From: Porphyromonas sp. oral taxon 275
Lineage (GTDB): Bacteria > Bacteroidota > Bacteroidia > Bacteroidales > Porphyromonadaceae
Direction: 5' to 3'
Assembly: GCF_018127745.1 (NCBI RefSeq)
Contig: NZ_CP072333.1
Coordinates: 1,116,001 to 1,180,000 of the forward strand
Length of the DNA stretch: 64,000 nucleotides
Part shown: positions 27,312 through 36,058 of the stretch, piece after piece
Position numbering within the stretch: the first letter of the stretch is position 1
Layout: each line of letters starts with the position of its first letter
Notes under the pieces: generated by a model
Told to the model about the DNA's origin: nothing
Databases searched by the model: none
The model's input: the letters and a program-made list of their open reading frames with translations, nothing else
Position numbers and translations under genes: made by a program

Positions 27312-28580
27312 CTAGCGCAGCTGCAGGACGGGATCGAGCTGCTGCCAGTAGCTGGGGAAGCTCTTCGCGACGACCTCCGCATCTGCGATCCCAAGCCCAG
27401 GATGCTTCAGCGCCAGCAGCGCCAGTGCCATAGCCATGCGGTGATCGCGGTAGGTGGCCAGCGTGGGAAGGGGAGCACCCGCGGTGAGCTTCGTCGGACG
27501 CCCATCGTAGCTCAGACTATCCCCAGCGAGCTCGAGGCTGTAGCCGAGCTTCGCGAGCTCAGTCACCAGTGCTGAGAGGCGGTCGGACTCCTTGAGCCGC
27601 AGGTGCGCGACGCCCGTAAAGTGAAAGGGAAGGCCTAGGGCGCAGCCAAGGACTGCAAAGCTCGGGACGAGGTCAGGGCAGCTGTTGAACTCCCAGCTCA
27701 TTTCTCTGATGCTTGGGGCAGACTCATGGCGTAGGAGCATGCCCTCCACCTGAACTTCGCTCTGCACCCCAAGCAGGGCAAAGCGACCCAGCAGCGCCTC
27801 ACTATCTCCCTGCAGCGAAGGGTAGCGCAGCCTGCTGAGGAAGCAGCTGGAGCCCAGGGGAAGGAGCTTCGTCAGGACGTAGGCATAGGAGGCGGCACTC
27901 CAGTCTGCTTCGTCTCGGAGCGGCTGGAGTCCTGCACCCCGCTCCTTACCGAGATAGCGGTAGCGCGTCCCCTCTTGCTCCCAGCGATAGCCAGCCTCCC
28001 CGAGGAGCTGCAGGGTCATCGCCGCATAGGGAGCAGAGGCAAGCGGCTTATTCCCCAGCTCTATACAGCAGCCTGGGCTGAGTCGCGGGGAGAGGAGCAA
28101 GAGGGCACTGAGGTACTGCGAACTAGAGGAGGCGTCCAGCTCCAGCAGCTCGCCCTCCAGCCGCGCAGGAGCGATCGCGAGGGGCGGGAAGCCCTCCGCC
28201 TCTAGATAGGTGATGTCTGCGCCCGCTCCACGGAGGGCCGTGACCAGCGGCGCGATCGGGCGCTCGTGCTGTCGGTCCGCGCCCTCGAGGCGTAGCGGGT
28301 AGTGTGTCGTCGCCGCGAGATAGGCGGTCAGGAAGCGCATAGCCGTGCCCGAGGCGCCCACATGGATGACGGGCTCGCCGCGGCGATGCGCCTCGAGGGC
28401 CGAGACGAGTACCCGTATGTCCTCTGGCGTATCGGCGTCGAGCTCGAGGGGTAGCAGAGCCCCACCCTCCTCCAGCGCATGGAGCAGGAGGCGCCGAGCG
28501 GTGAGGCTCTTGGAACTCGGCAGGCTCCAGCTAAGTTGCTGCGGGGCTGTGAGCTCTCGAGGCTGTAGTCTAAGTGTCAT
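27312..28580 (-). CDS. aroA: 3-phosphoshikimate 1-carboxyvinyltransferase (EPSP synthase)
   Basis: Forms EPSP from shikimate-3-phosphate and phosphoenolpyruvate. 422 residues. Seen: SKSLTARRLLLHAL near the N-terminus, VGASGTAMRFLTAY (phosphoenolpyruvate loop), RQHERPIAPLVTALRGAGADI, and KESDRLSALVTEL plus DHRMAMALAL late in the protein. It is the last gene of a five-gene minus operon and overlaps the upstream gene by 11 bp. The Ala in GASGTA occupies the loop whose sequence influences glyphosate response in the family; no phenotype can be read from it. Confidence 0.95.
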   Translation of the reverse strand: MTLRLQPRELTAPQQLSWSLPSSKSLTARRLLLHALEEGGALLPLELDADTPEDIRVLVSALEAHRRGEPVIHVGASGTAMRFLTAYLAATTHYPLRLEGADRQHERPIAPLVTALRGAGADITYLEAEGFPPLAIAPARLEGELLELDASSSSQYLSALLLLSPRLSPGCCIELGNKPLASAPYAAMTLQLLGEAGYRWEQEGTRYRYLGKERGAGLQPLRDEADWSAASYAYVLTKLLPLGSSCFLSRLRYPSLQGDSEALLGRFALLGVQSEVQVEGMLLRHESAPSIREMSWEFNSCPDLVPSFAVLGCALGLPFHFTGVAHLRLKESDRLSALVTELAKLGYSLELAGDSLSYDGRPTKLTAGAPLPTLATYRDHRMAMALALLALKHPGLGIADAEVVAKSFPSYWQQLDPVLQLR

Positions 28581-29073
28581 CGCGCAAGGGGAAGAGTGGA
28601 CTAAGGAGCCTCACGTAGCGCTCCAGCTCGGGGGCATCGAGCTCGGCAGTGAAGTCATCCAGCTCGTCGCTGTCGATATCGAGGACGGCGACGACACGCC
28701 CCGAGGCATCGTGCACGGGGACGACGATCTCGCTACGAGAGGCCGAGCTGCAGGCGATATGCCCAGGGAAAGCCTCGACGTCAGGGACGACGAGCGTCCT
28801 ATCCTCCACCCAGGCCGTGCCGCAGACCCCACGGCCACGACAGATACGCGTGCAGGCGATGTCTCCCTGGAAAGGGCCTAGGATGAGCTCCCCACCCTCG
28901 ACGAGATAGAAGCCTACCCAGAAGAAGCCGAAGGTCTGACGTAGGGCGGCGGCAAAGTTCGCAAGGTTCGGTAGGAGCAGCGGCTCACTAGAGAGGAGCG
29001 CGGCGAGCTGCGGGTAGAGCTCTTCGTAGCGCGTGCGACGATCGATGCCGCTTAGCTTGAGTTCTTCGGCCAT
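28570..29073 (-). CDS. msrC: Free methionine-(R)-sulfoxide reductase (GAF domain)
   Basis: A 167-residue single-GAF enzyme that reduces free methionine-(R)-sulfoxide. Three redox Cys positions can be read in DIACTRICRGRGVCGTAW and PGHIACSSASRSEIVVP, together with WVGFYLVEG. The usual Asp after the last Cys (IACD) is Ser here. It overlaps aroA by 11 bp and follows a sensor kinase gene by 27 bp. Repair of oxidised methionine fits an anaerobe or microaerophile; link to its operon partners is not obvious. Confidence 0.9.
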   Translation of the reverse strand: MAEELKLSGIDRRTRYEELYPQLAALLSSEPLLLPNLANFAAALRQTFGFFWVGFYLVEGGELILGPFQGDIACTRICRGRGVCGTAWVEDRTLVVPDVEAFPGHIACSSASRSEIVVPVHDASGRVVAVLDIDSDELDDFTAELDAPELERYVRLLSPLFPLRDDT

Positions 29074-29100
29074 ATACTTGAGGGGGAATGGTGATGGGCT

Positions 29101-30315
29101 TCAGCTGGGGAGGCGATCCAGCTCGATGCGGAAGGTCGTGCCCACGCCAGGCGTGGAGCGCAGGACGTAGATGCGCCCCTTGTGGTACTCCTCTATGATG
29201 CGCAGCGCCAGCGAGAGCCCGAGCCCCCAGCCACGCTGGCGGGTCGTCACCCCAGGCCGGAAGATACGGCGCAGCTCGCCCTTAGGGATCCCCTTGCCTG
29301 TATCCGTGATATCGACAAAGACGCGGTCCGAGCCCAGCTGGTAGGCGAAGCTGATCGTACCCTTGCCCTGCATGGCGTCGACAGCGTTCTTGATCAAGTT
29401 CTCGAAGACCCAGGCGATCAGCGGCTCACTGAGTGAGACGAGGATAGGTTCCTCGGGCGCTTTGGGCGGGACGAGCTCTACCTGGCGCGAGATACGTGGC
29501 TGCATGTAGTGCAGGGCACGCAGCAGCACCTCGTGGAGGTCGAGGGTCTGGAGCTTGGTCGCCGAGCCGATCTTCTGGAAGCGGTCGGCGATGATGCCGA
29601 GACGCTCGATGTCCTTCCCCATCTCCTCGGTGACCATGGGCTCGGTGCCCATGCTCTCTAGGTACTCCTTCCAGGCCATGAGGGAGGAGATGGGCGTACC
29701 GAGCTGGTGGGCTGTCTCGCGGGAAAGCCCCTCCCAGAGGCGGTTCTGGTCGGAGCGCTTGAGGGAGATGATGGCCACGAGTGCCACGAGGAGGAAGAGG
29801 ACGAAGCCCCCCAGCTGAATGTAGGGGAAGATTGTCAGGTAGCGCAGGCCGTTGCTATCCGAATAGTAGACGTACTGCGGGGAGGCCGTCTCGGAGATGA
29901 CAATCGGGGGATAGCCGCCGCGCATGCGGGCCAGCTCGCGCTGTAGGTAGCGCTCTGCGCCCTCCTCGGGCAGGTCGATATTGTTGTAGCTGATGATGAC
30001 GCCATCCTGGTCGGTGACGATGATGGGGATGGCGGTATTAGCCTCCAGGATACGATAGAGGTAGGTCATCGTCATATCCTGGTCGTAGGAATTGGTGGCG
30101 CGCACCGCGTTGGTCCACATCTCCAGCTTCTCATGCTCCTCGAGGGCGATCTTGGCCACGAGCCGATCGGAGACGAAGAGCGAGAGGACGGAGAAGAGGA
30201 CGGAGGAGATGATCAGCGCGATGCGTATGTAGCTATGCCTATTGATCCATAGGCCTCCGCCTCGTAGCCAGCTCTCGAGGAGACGCCGGGCGCGCTGGTA
30301 TAGGGAGTGCTTCAC
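29101..30315 (-). CDS. Orphan membrane sensor histidine kinase
   Basis: 404 residues: transmembrane helix about 28-48, a ~115-residue periplasmic sensor region, second helix about 167-186, then HisKA with His203 in SRETAHQLGTPISS, and HATPase with ENLIKNAVDAM, DTGKGIPKG and GWGLGLSLA. There is no HAMP of clear type between helix and kinase. No response regulator gene is adjacent; the operon contains a mannosyltransferase, DUF2891, methionine sulfoxide reductase and aroA. The H-box HQLGTPISSL is typical for Bacteroidetes kinases of this kind. Signal and partner unknown. Confidence 0.92.
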   Translation of the reverse strand: MKHSLYQRARRLLESWLRGGGLWINRHSYIRIALIISSVLFSVLSLFVSDRLVAKIALEEHEKLEMWTNAVRATNSYDQDMTMTYLYRILEANTAIPIIVTDQDGVIISYNNIDLPEEGAERYLQRELARMRGGYPPIVISETASPQYVYYSDSNGLRYLTIFPYIQLGGFVLFLLVALVAIISLKRSDQNRLWEGLSRETAHQLGTPISSLMAWKEYLESMGTEPMVTEEMGKDIERLGIIADRFQKIGSATKLQTLDLHEVLLRALHYMQPRISRQVELVPPKAPEEPILVSLSEPLIAWVFENLIKNAVDAMQGKGTISFAYQLGSDRVFVDITDTGKGIPKGELRRIFRPGVTTRQRGWGLGLSLALRIIEEYHKGRIYVLRSTPGVGTTFRIELDRLPS

Positions 30316-30356
30316 GCTAAGGGGGAGCTTACGTCCAGGCTAAGGTTGTCGCGAGG

Positions 30357-31457
30357 CTACTGCTTGCCCTGGAGTACCTCATCGGCATAGCGGGCGAAGC
30401 TCGCCAGCCAGTGGTCGCCGCCATAGCCCGAGGCGAAGATCTGCTCCATCCCCTGGCGGTAGATGATCGGGGCCATACGCTCCAGGCGCTGACGCAGCTT
30501 GTCACGCAGAGGCAGGGCACGCGCCACACGCGCCATCGTCCAGGCGCGGGTGAAGGAGAGGCCTACGAGGTGGACGATCGTGTAGTCCGTCAGGTCCGTG
30601 ATCACCAGCGGCTGGCAGAGGCGGTCTAGCCCCTCGGGGGTAAAGTAGCGGCTCAACCAGCGGCGGTACTCGCGAGGCTCGAGGACGCGTGTCATGAGGT
30701 CGGCCGTCATCAGCGCGGGGGAGATGAAGTCCGTCGCGTTGGGCTCTAGGTGCGCTGGGATGCGCTTGTCCCCGAGGTAGAGCTCCCGAGCCTTGGCCAT
30801 CAGCGCGGCCTCGAAGTCTCGGTCTCCACGCTCACGGGCATAGTCTAGGGCGAAGCCGAGGGCGAAGGCGGAGTTGGAGTGCGTGCCGATGCGATTGGGG
30901 TAATGCATCTTCGGCAGGTAGGCCTTCCACTTGGCGACGATCTTGTCGGCTAGGATGTCTACCGCCTGGCTCCAGCCCTTGGCCTTGTCCCTGAGCTCGG
31001 CGTCCTCGGAGCGTGTGAGCAGGTGTAGCTGGCGTGAGAGCTGCAGCAGCCAGGCCCAGCCGTAGGTGCGCTCGTAGGTACCCGCCAGCTTGCGGTCGAA
31101 GTAGGCGGCCTCGCCGCGCATCTTCTCCGCCGTCAGGTGGGCGTCTAGGGCAGCGATGATCTCACGACGTAGGCCGAGCTGGGGCTGGGTCGCCAGCACC
31201 TCCACCAGCATCCAGTGGCTGTGCACCGAGCTGTGCCAGTCGAAGCTGCCGTAGAAGGCGGGATGCAGATCCCGCGGTGACAGGCCGAGCTCCGTGCTGT
31301 CGAGCTGGATGTGGCTCGTCTTATTGGGGTACTCGACGAAGATATTCTTGAGCGGCATGGCCACCAGGCGCTGCAGCTCATCGGCACTCGTCAGCTGCTG
31401 GGCTAGCCCAAGCTGGGGCAGCACGAGGAGGGTAAGGAGGGAGGCGAACTTCTTCAT
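30357..31457 (-). CDS. Exported DUF2891 family protein
   Basis: 366 residues with a signal peptide (MKKFASLLTLLVLPQLGLAQ, cut near residue 19-20). The family pattern LHPAFYGSFDWHSSVHSHW occurs about residues 63-81, with further WAWLLQLSR and LGFALDYAR. The many Trp, His and Tyr suggest an (alpha/alpha) barrel of hydrolase type, but no activity is established that I know of. It stands 22 bp after the mannosyltransferase gene and 41 bp before the kinase gene. A periplasmic glycan-related role is inference. Confidence 0.82.
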   Translation of the reverse strand: MKKFASLLTLLVLPQLGLAQQLTSADELQRLVAMPLKNIFVEYPNKTSHIQLDSTELGLSPRDLHPAFYGSFDWHSSVHSHWMLVEVLATQPQLGLRREIIAALDAHLTAEKMRGEAAYFDRKLAGTYERTYGWAWLLQLSRQLHLLTRSEDAELRDKAKGWSQAVDILADKIVAKWKAYLPKMHYPNRIGTHSNSAFALGFALDYARERGDRDFEAALMAKARELYLGDKRIPAHLEPNATDFISPALMTADLMTRVLEPREYRRWLSRYFTPEGLDRLCQPLVITDLTDYTIVHLVGLSFTRAWTMARVARALPLRDKLRQRLERMAPIIYRQGMEQIFASGYGGDHWLASFARYADEVLQGKQ

Positions 31458-31478
31458 AGGGCAGAGTGTAGTGTAGGC

Positions 31479-32255
31479 CTAGGGGTAGAGCGCTAGCGTC
31501 GTGCCTCGAGGATCAGCGGCGACGCAGGGGGAGGTGCCACGGCTGTGCCAGTAGCGAAGCTTGACGACACCGACGAAGGCCTCCTTGAAGATCGAGGTAT
31601 TCATCTTCGACGTCCCCAGCACGCGGTCCTCGAAGGTGATGGGCACCTCCGTGATCTTGTAGCCGAGGCAGTAGGCCGTGTACTTCATCTCGATCTGGAA
31701 GGCGTAGCCCTTGAAGTGCACCTCACTGAGCTCCATCGTCTCCAGCACCTCGCGGCGGTAGCAGACGAAGCCCGCCGTGGGATCCATGACGGGCATGCCC
31801 ATGATGAGGCGCACGTAGAGCGAGGCTCCACGGCTCATCATGATGCGGTCCAGGGGCCAGTTCTTCACCGCGCCGCCAGGCACGTAGCGCGAGCCGACCG
31901 CCACGTCTGCCCCGCGCTCGTGGCAGGCAGCGCGCAGCTCCAGCAGCTTGATCGGCGGATGGCTGAAGTCGCAGTCCATCTCGATGATGTAGGCGTAGTC
32001 GCGCTCCAGCGCCCAGCGGAAGCCCGCGATATAGGCAGTGCCGAGGCCTTGCTTGCCCGAGCGCTCAAGCAGGTGCAGCGCCTCGGGGTATTCAGCTTGC
32101 TTCTCGCGTACGATGGCGGCGGTGCTGTCGGGCGAACCGTCGTCGACGACGAGGAGATGAAAAGCGTGAGGCAGGGCAAAGACCGTATCGATCATCTGCG
32201 CTATGTTCTCACGCTCATTGTAGGTGGGTATGATGACTAGGCTGTCGCTATGCAT
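31479..32255 (-). CDS. Polyprenol monophosphomannose synthase-like glycosyltransferase (GT2)
   Basis: 258 residues of the DPM1 type: VIIPTYNERENI, VVDDGSPDSTA, the catalytic MDCDFSHPP, and the acceptor-side GSRYVPGG and FEDRVLGTSKMN. It would move mannose (or another hexose) from a GDP donor to polyprenyl phosphate for use outside the cytoplasm. The start at 32255 is preceded by a promoter box at 32313-32320. First gene of the five-gene operon ending with aroA. In this group such lipid-linked sugars may serve protein O-glycosylation or LPS, which is inferred. Confidence 0.9.
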   Translation of the reverse strand: MHSDSLVIIPTYNERENIAQMIDTVFALPHAFHLLVVDDGSPDSTAAIVREKQAEYPEALHLLERSGKQGLGTAYIAGFRWALERDYAYIIEMDCDFSHPPIKLLELRAACHERGADVAVGSRYVPGGAVKNWPLDRIMMSRGASLYVRLIMGMPVMDPTAGFVCYRREVLETMELSEVHFKGYAFQIEMKYTAYCLGYKITEVPITFEDRVLGTSKMNTSIFKEAFVGVVKLRYWHSRGTSPCVAADPRGTTLALYP

Positions 32256-32312
32256 ATAGATCTTGAGTAGGGGCAGGCACTCATAGCCCTGCCCTGGGTA
32301 TCGTTACTTATA

Positions 32313-32320
32313 CAAATATA
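32313..32320 (-). promoter_or_regulatory. -7 promoter box of the mannosyltransferase-aroA operon
   Basis: Minus-strand TATATTTG, 58 bp before the ATG at 32255. Confidence 0.6.
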
Positions 32321-32455
32321 GCTCTAATCCGCGTGCCACGAAGCCACCGCCTACGATTGGTAGGACACAGAGGCTCAAGGGGAAGGGGGGAACTAAGGCC
32401 TGCCCCTAGGGGCAAGGTGCAGCGGACAAGATGCTAGCAGCGGACGAGCCCAAGG

Positions 32456-33061
32456 CTAGAGCAGGCGGAAGCTCAGGCGATGCACGGGGCTCGGGCCAAG
32501 CTCAGCGAGGGCGGCGCGATGCTGCGGCGTCGGGTAGCCCTTATGCTCGGCGAAGCCATAGCCAGGGTACTGCTCCTCTAGCTCCAGCATCAGCCGATCG
32601 CGCTCCGTCTTCGCCAGGATCGAGGCGGCTGCGATGCTGCGGTAGGTGGCGTCGCCCTTGACGATGCACTCATGCGGGATCCCAGGATAGGGACGGAAGC
32701 GGTTACCGTCGATGAGCAGCAGCTCGGGGCTCAGCACGAGCTGATCGATAGCGCGGTGCATGGCCGTGATGGAGGCCTGCAGGATGTTCATCTGGTCGAT
32801 CTCCTCGGGGCTGCAGACGCCTATTCCCCAGCTCAGCGCCTCAGCCTCGATGATGGGGCGAAGGAGCTCGCGCTGGGTCTCGGTGAGCTGCTTGGAGTCG
32901 TTGAGCAGCGGATGGGCGAAGCGCTTGGGCAGGATCACCGCGGCGGCTACTACGGGTCCAGCCAGGCAGCCCCGCCCCGCCTCATCGCAGCCGCACTCCA
33001 TGATCCCCAGCGGGGAGAAGTGTGCGCGGAGTGCCTGGCGCTCCTTTCCTTCTCGAGCCAT
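32456..33061 (-). CDS. rnhB: Ribonuclease HII
   Basis: Cuts RNA in RNA-DNA hybrids and at misincorporated ribonucleotides. 201 residues; [19 protein letters not shown] carries the first catalytic Asp-Glu, LLIDGNRF the next Asp, and [12 protein letters not shown] the family helix. The N-terminus from 33061 is ~20 residues longer than in many RNase HII proteins, so a later Met ([11 protein letters not shown]) at 33004 is an alternative. It follows sufS by 5 bp, so the two are co-transcribed. Confidence 0.95.
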   Translation of the reverse strand: MAREGKERQALRAHFSPLGIMECGCDEAGRGCLAGPVVAAAVILPKRFAHPLLNDSKQLTETQRELLRPIIEAEALSWGIGVCSPEEIDQMNILQASITAMHRAIDQLVLSPELLLIDGNRFRPYPGIPHECIVKGDATYRSIAAASILAKTERDRLMLELEEQYPGYGFAEHKGYPTPQHRAALAELGPSPVHRLSFRLL

Positions 33062-33066
33062 AGCCC

Positions 33067-34287
33067 TTAGCGGAGCATGGGTACGACCCTATGGAGCGCC
33101 TCGAAGAAGCGATCGACCTCCTCACGCGTGTTGTAGAGAGCGAAGGAGGCGCGTGCCACGGCCTCATGCCCTAGGCTACGCAACAGCGGCTCGGCGCAGT
33201 GATGCCCCGTGCGTATGGCGATGCCGAGGCGATCCAGCAGCGTGCCGAGGTCGAAGGGATGGATCTGCCCGATGCCGAAGGAGAGGATGCCTCCCTTCTC
33301 CCGAGCTGTGCCGAGGATGTAGCTGTCCTCGAACTCCCCCCTTAGCCGCTCCGTAGCGTAGTGCAGCAGCTCCTCTTCATGGGCGGCAATCTCGTCCAGC
33401 CCGAGAGTACTGACGAAGTCCAGCGCAGCGGCAAAGGCCGTCGAGCCGACGTAGTCAGGCGTGCCGGCCTCGAACTTGAAGGGCAGCACGTTGTAGGTCG
33501 TACGCTCCCAGCTCACCCGCTCGATCATCTCGCCACCTCCCATATAGGGCGGTAGCTCATCCAGCAGCTCAGGGCGCCCGTAGAGCGCCCCTATGCCCGT
33601 GGGGCCGTAGACCTTGTGCGCGCTGAAGGCGTAGAAGTCCGCCCCGAGTGCGGCGACATCCACCGAGGTGTGCGCCACAGCCTGCGCTCCGTCGAGGAGG
33701 ACCAGCGCCCCAGCCTCGTGGGCTAGGCGTACGCACTCCGCCACGGGATTGACCGTGCCGAGGACATTGCTCACATGCGCCAGCGCCACGAGGCGCGTCC
33801 GCTCACCGAGCAGCTCGCGGTAGGCCTCCATATTCAGCTCGCCCGTAGGCGTCAGGGGCACGACACGCAGCTCGGCCCCACGGCGCGCGCACATCAGCTG
33901 CCAGGGGACGATATTGGCGTGGTGCTCCATCGTCGAGACGAGGATCTCATCGCCAGGCTTGACGTAGCGCTCGCCGACGCAGTAGGCCACGAGGTTGATC
34001 GCCTCGGTCGTACCGCGGGTGAAGATCAGCCCCTCGGCGCTGGGCGCACCGACGAAGTCCGCCACGCGACGGCGTGCCGCCTCGTGGTGCTCTGTGGCTA
34101 TCTGACTGAGGTAGTGCACGCCGCGGTGCACATTGGCATTGGCCGAGGTATAGGCGCGCTCTATGGCCTCGAGGACGCAGCGCGGCTTCTGCGTCGTGGC
34201 GGCATTATCTAGATAGACCAAGGGCTTGCCGTAGACCTCTTGGCTCAGGATGGGGAACTCCTGACGTATCGCTGCTATATCGTACAT
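33067..34287 (-). CDS. sufS: Cysteine desulfurase SufS
   Basis: PLP enzyme that takes sulfur from cysteine for Fe-S clusters. 406 residues: [11 protein letters not shown], the PLP Lys in [17 protein letters not shown], and the active Cys in [11 protein letters not shown]. The group II type with HCAEPLL separates it from IscS. No other suf genes are in the window, which is common for a dispersed sufS. A promoter box and a perfect palindrome stand in front; rnhB follows by 5 bp. Confidence 0.95.
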   Translation of the reverse strand: MYDIAAIRQEFPILSQEVYGKPLVYLDNAATTQKPRCVLEAIERAYTSANANVHRGVHYLSQIATEHHEAARRRVADFVGAPSAEGLIFTRGTTEAINLVAYCVGERYVKPGDEILVSTMEHHANIVPWQLMCARRGAELRVVPLTPTGELNMEAYRELLGERTRLVALAHVSNVLGTVNPVAECVRLAHEAGALVLLDGAQAVAHTSVDVAALGADFYAFSAHKVYGPTGIGALYGRPELLDELPPYMGGGEMIERVSWERTTYNVLPFKFEAGTPDYVGSTAFAAALDFVSTLGLDEIAAHEEELLHYATERLRGEFEDSYILGTAREKGGILSFGIGQIHPFDLGTLLDRLGIAIRTGHHCAEPLLRSLGHEAVARASFALYNTREEVDRFFEALHRVVPMLR

Positions 34288-34311
34288 AGACTTATTCTTT
34301 GCTTGGGGATC

Positions 34312-34339
34312 AGCCCCCTAGGGGGCTCGGGCAAAGATA
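34312..34339 (-). promoter_or_regulatory. Promoter of sufS-rnhB with a palindrome at the start site
   Basis: Minus-strand TATCTTTG at 34339-34332, then AGCCCCCTAGGGGGCT, a perfect 16-bp palindrome, at 34327-34312 over the expected transcription start. Confidence 0.6.
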
Positions 34340-34756
34340 AGGAAAGGAGCTAAAAGCGCTGCGCTGCCCCGCGAAGCTAGCCGCCCCGCACCCTAGCGAT
34401 CGGCTGGACTTTCCCCTGCCCCTCTCCCCTACGCAGGCACTCGAGGAAAGGAATAGACTGCGACCGCTCAGCGAAGTTCAAGCCTAGAGAGAGCCCTCCT
34501 AGGGGATATCCATCAGCCGCCTGAGGGACGCCAGTCACGAGCCTGAGGGCTATCAGTCACGCTGCTGAGGGATATCCCTCAGCAAGGCTTGCCGAGGCTA
34601 TCGCCCTGCCCCACCTTTGCTGCACCCCAAGTAGAGCGCAAGGACTTGGAGCCTTCCCCCTTACAAGTCAAGACCGATACTTCTTTCCCCAAGCTAGGTG
34701 AGGAGCCCATGCCGCGAGGCCGTGCCCAAGCAGCGACGCGCCTAGGACAAAAGAGG
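34340..34756. other. Intergenic region between sufS and the nuclease gene
   Basis: Carries repeat array D (34500-34581). The rest (34340-34499 and 34582-34756) shows no gene or motif I recognise. Confidence 0.55.
34500..34581. repeat. Four-unit 22-bp palindromic array, copy D
   Basis: Cores at 34500-34515, 34522-34537, 34544-34559 and 34566-34581, pitch 22. Central hexamers are GATATC, GACGCC, GCTATC, GATATC. The last core is the perfect palindrome TGAGGGATATCCCTCA. Confidence 0.9.
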
Positions 34757-34801
34757 CAGCCCCGCCCCGAGGACAAGTGTACTGTCCTCGGGGCGGGGCT
34801 G
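34757..34801 (-). terminator. Terminator of the secreted nuclease gene
   Basis: An 18-bp perfect stem (CAGCCCCGCCCCGAGGAC, 34757-34774, with 34784-34801) and a 9-base loop, 53 bp after the stop at 34854. Confidence 0.75.
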
Positions 34802-34853
34802 TCTGGCGATGTCACTAGCTCTAGCACAAGGGTGCTAGCAGCAGTAAGGGCTG

Positions 34854-35897
34854 CTACTTCACCGTGCGCGTCAGATAGATATAGGTGGGGAAGTGGTCGC
34901 TATAGCCGCCCTGGAAGCGACCCGAGGAGAAGGTGCGGAAGGGGTAGCCCTTGAAGTGACCCGTCTTCTGAATAAGGAAGTCGGCGTCGAAGATATGCCC
35001 GTAGTCTCCCGTCTTGGCATCCTGCAGCAGGTGGAGGCTCTCGGGGGAGCTCTTCAGAAGGCCTTGGCTGACGATGATGTTATCGAAGAGGTTCCACACA
35101 TCACGGTAGGCCAGCGTGCCGCGCCCAGAGAGGTAGTGCTTGGCCAGCGGGTTGAAGAGTTCGCCTGGCTGCAGGCCTTCGGTGCTATTCCTACTGCGCA
35201 GTCCCTCCATCACACTGGGGGAGGTGGGGTCGTCATTGAAGTCCCCCATGAGGATGACCTTAGCCTGGGGATCCTGCTGGAGCAGGGAGTCCGTGACCGA
35301 GCGCATTACCTTAGCCGCCTGCATGCGACGACGTAGCGAGGCCTGCTCGCCCCCGACGCGGCTCGGCCAGTGCCCGACGAGGATGCTCACCGGTTCGCCT
35401 AGGAGCTTACCTGTGACCTCCAGCACATCACGTGTCTTGATATACTCCTCGCCCACTAGGATCACGGGGTGAGGCTCGGCGGAAGTCATCTGGAAGACGG
35501 AGCTGCGGTAGAAGAGCGCGCAGTCGATCCCACGCTTGTCGGGCGAGTCGAAGTGTACGATCTGGTAGCCCGCATCTCGCAGCTCGGGCTGACGCAGCAG
35601 GTCTTCGAGGACGCCCCTATTCTCGATCTCCGCCAGGCCGATGATGTCGGGGCCGCGCTGCCCGCCGATCTGGCTAATGGCGTAGGCCATGTTGTGGAGC
35701 TTCTGCTGATACTTCTCCATCGTCCACTGATTAGAGCCGTCGGGGAGGAAGTCAGCGTCGTTATTCTCCCCGTCAATGGTGTCGAAGAGGTTCTCTAGAT
35801 TGTAGAAGGCTACCGTCAGACGTATCTGACGCTGAGCCGATAGCGCTGGCGCCACGAGGAGCAGCGCCACGAGGAGCGTTGTGAGTTTGCGTACCAT
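34854..35897 (-). CDS. Exported endonuclease/exonuclease/phosphatase-family protein
   Basis: 347 residues with a signal peptide (to about ALSAQ, residue 21). The EEP (DNase I-like) active-site blocks are all present: FYNLENLFD, GLAEIEN, VGHWPSR, MGDFNDDP and the terminal YSDHFP. The protein is therefore probably a secreted or periplasmic nuclease, though EEP enzymes also include phosphatases. It is divergent, 161 bp, from the TonB receptor gene and, with the four genes beyond, forms a probable extracellular nucleic-acid use locus. Confidence 0.9.
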   Translation of the reverse strand: MVRKLTTLLVALLLVAPALSAQRQIRLTVAFYNLENLFDTIDGENNDADFLPDGSNQWTMEKYQQKLHNMAYAISQIGGQRGPDIIGLAEIENRGVLEDLLRQPELRDAGYQIVHFDSPDKRGIDCALFYRSSVFQMTSAEPHPVILVGEEYIKTRDVLEVTGKLLGEPVSILVGHWPSRVGGEQASLRRRMQAAKVMRSVTDSLLQQDPQAKVILMGDFNDDPTSPSVMEGLRSRNSTEGLQPGELFNPLAKHYLSGRGTLAYRDVWNLFDNIIVSQGLLKSSPESLHLLQDAKTGDYGHIFDADFLIQKTGHFKGYPFRTFSSGRFQGGYSDHFPTYIYLTRTVK

Positions 35898-35950
35898 GGG
35901 GTCTTACTCTTACTTTGATGAATTGCTTGAGAATGCCTACCTTTAAGATG

Positions 35951-35958
35951 CAAAAGTA
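35951..35958 (-). promoter_or_regulatory. -7 promoter box of the exported nuclease
   Basis: Minus-strand TACTTTTG, 54 bp before the ATG at 35897. No equivalent box was found for the divergent TonB receptor gene. Confidence 0.65.
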
Positions 35959-36058
35959 ATAATTATCGCACGGCAGGGCAGGGGGCCGCACTATGCCGCG
36001 TGCCGCAGCAGCCTCCTCGGAGGCCGTCCGCCGTGCCGCCTTTACCTAGAGCCATCCT

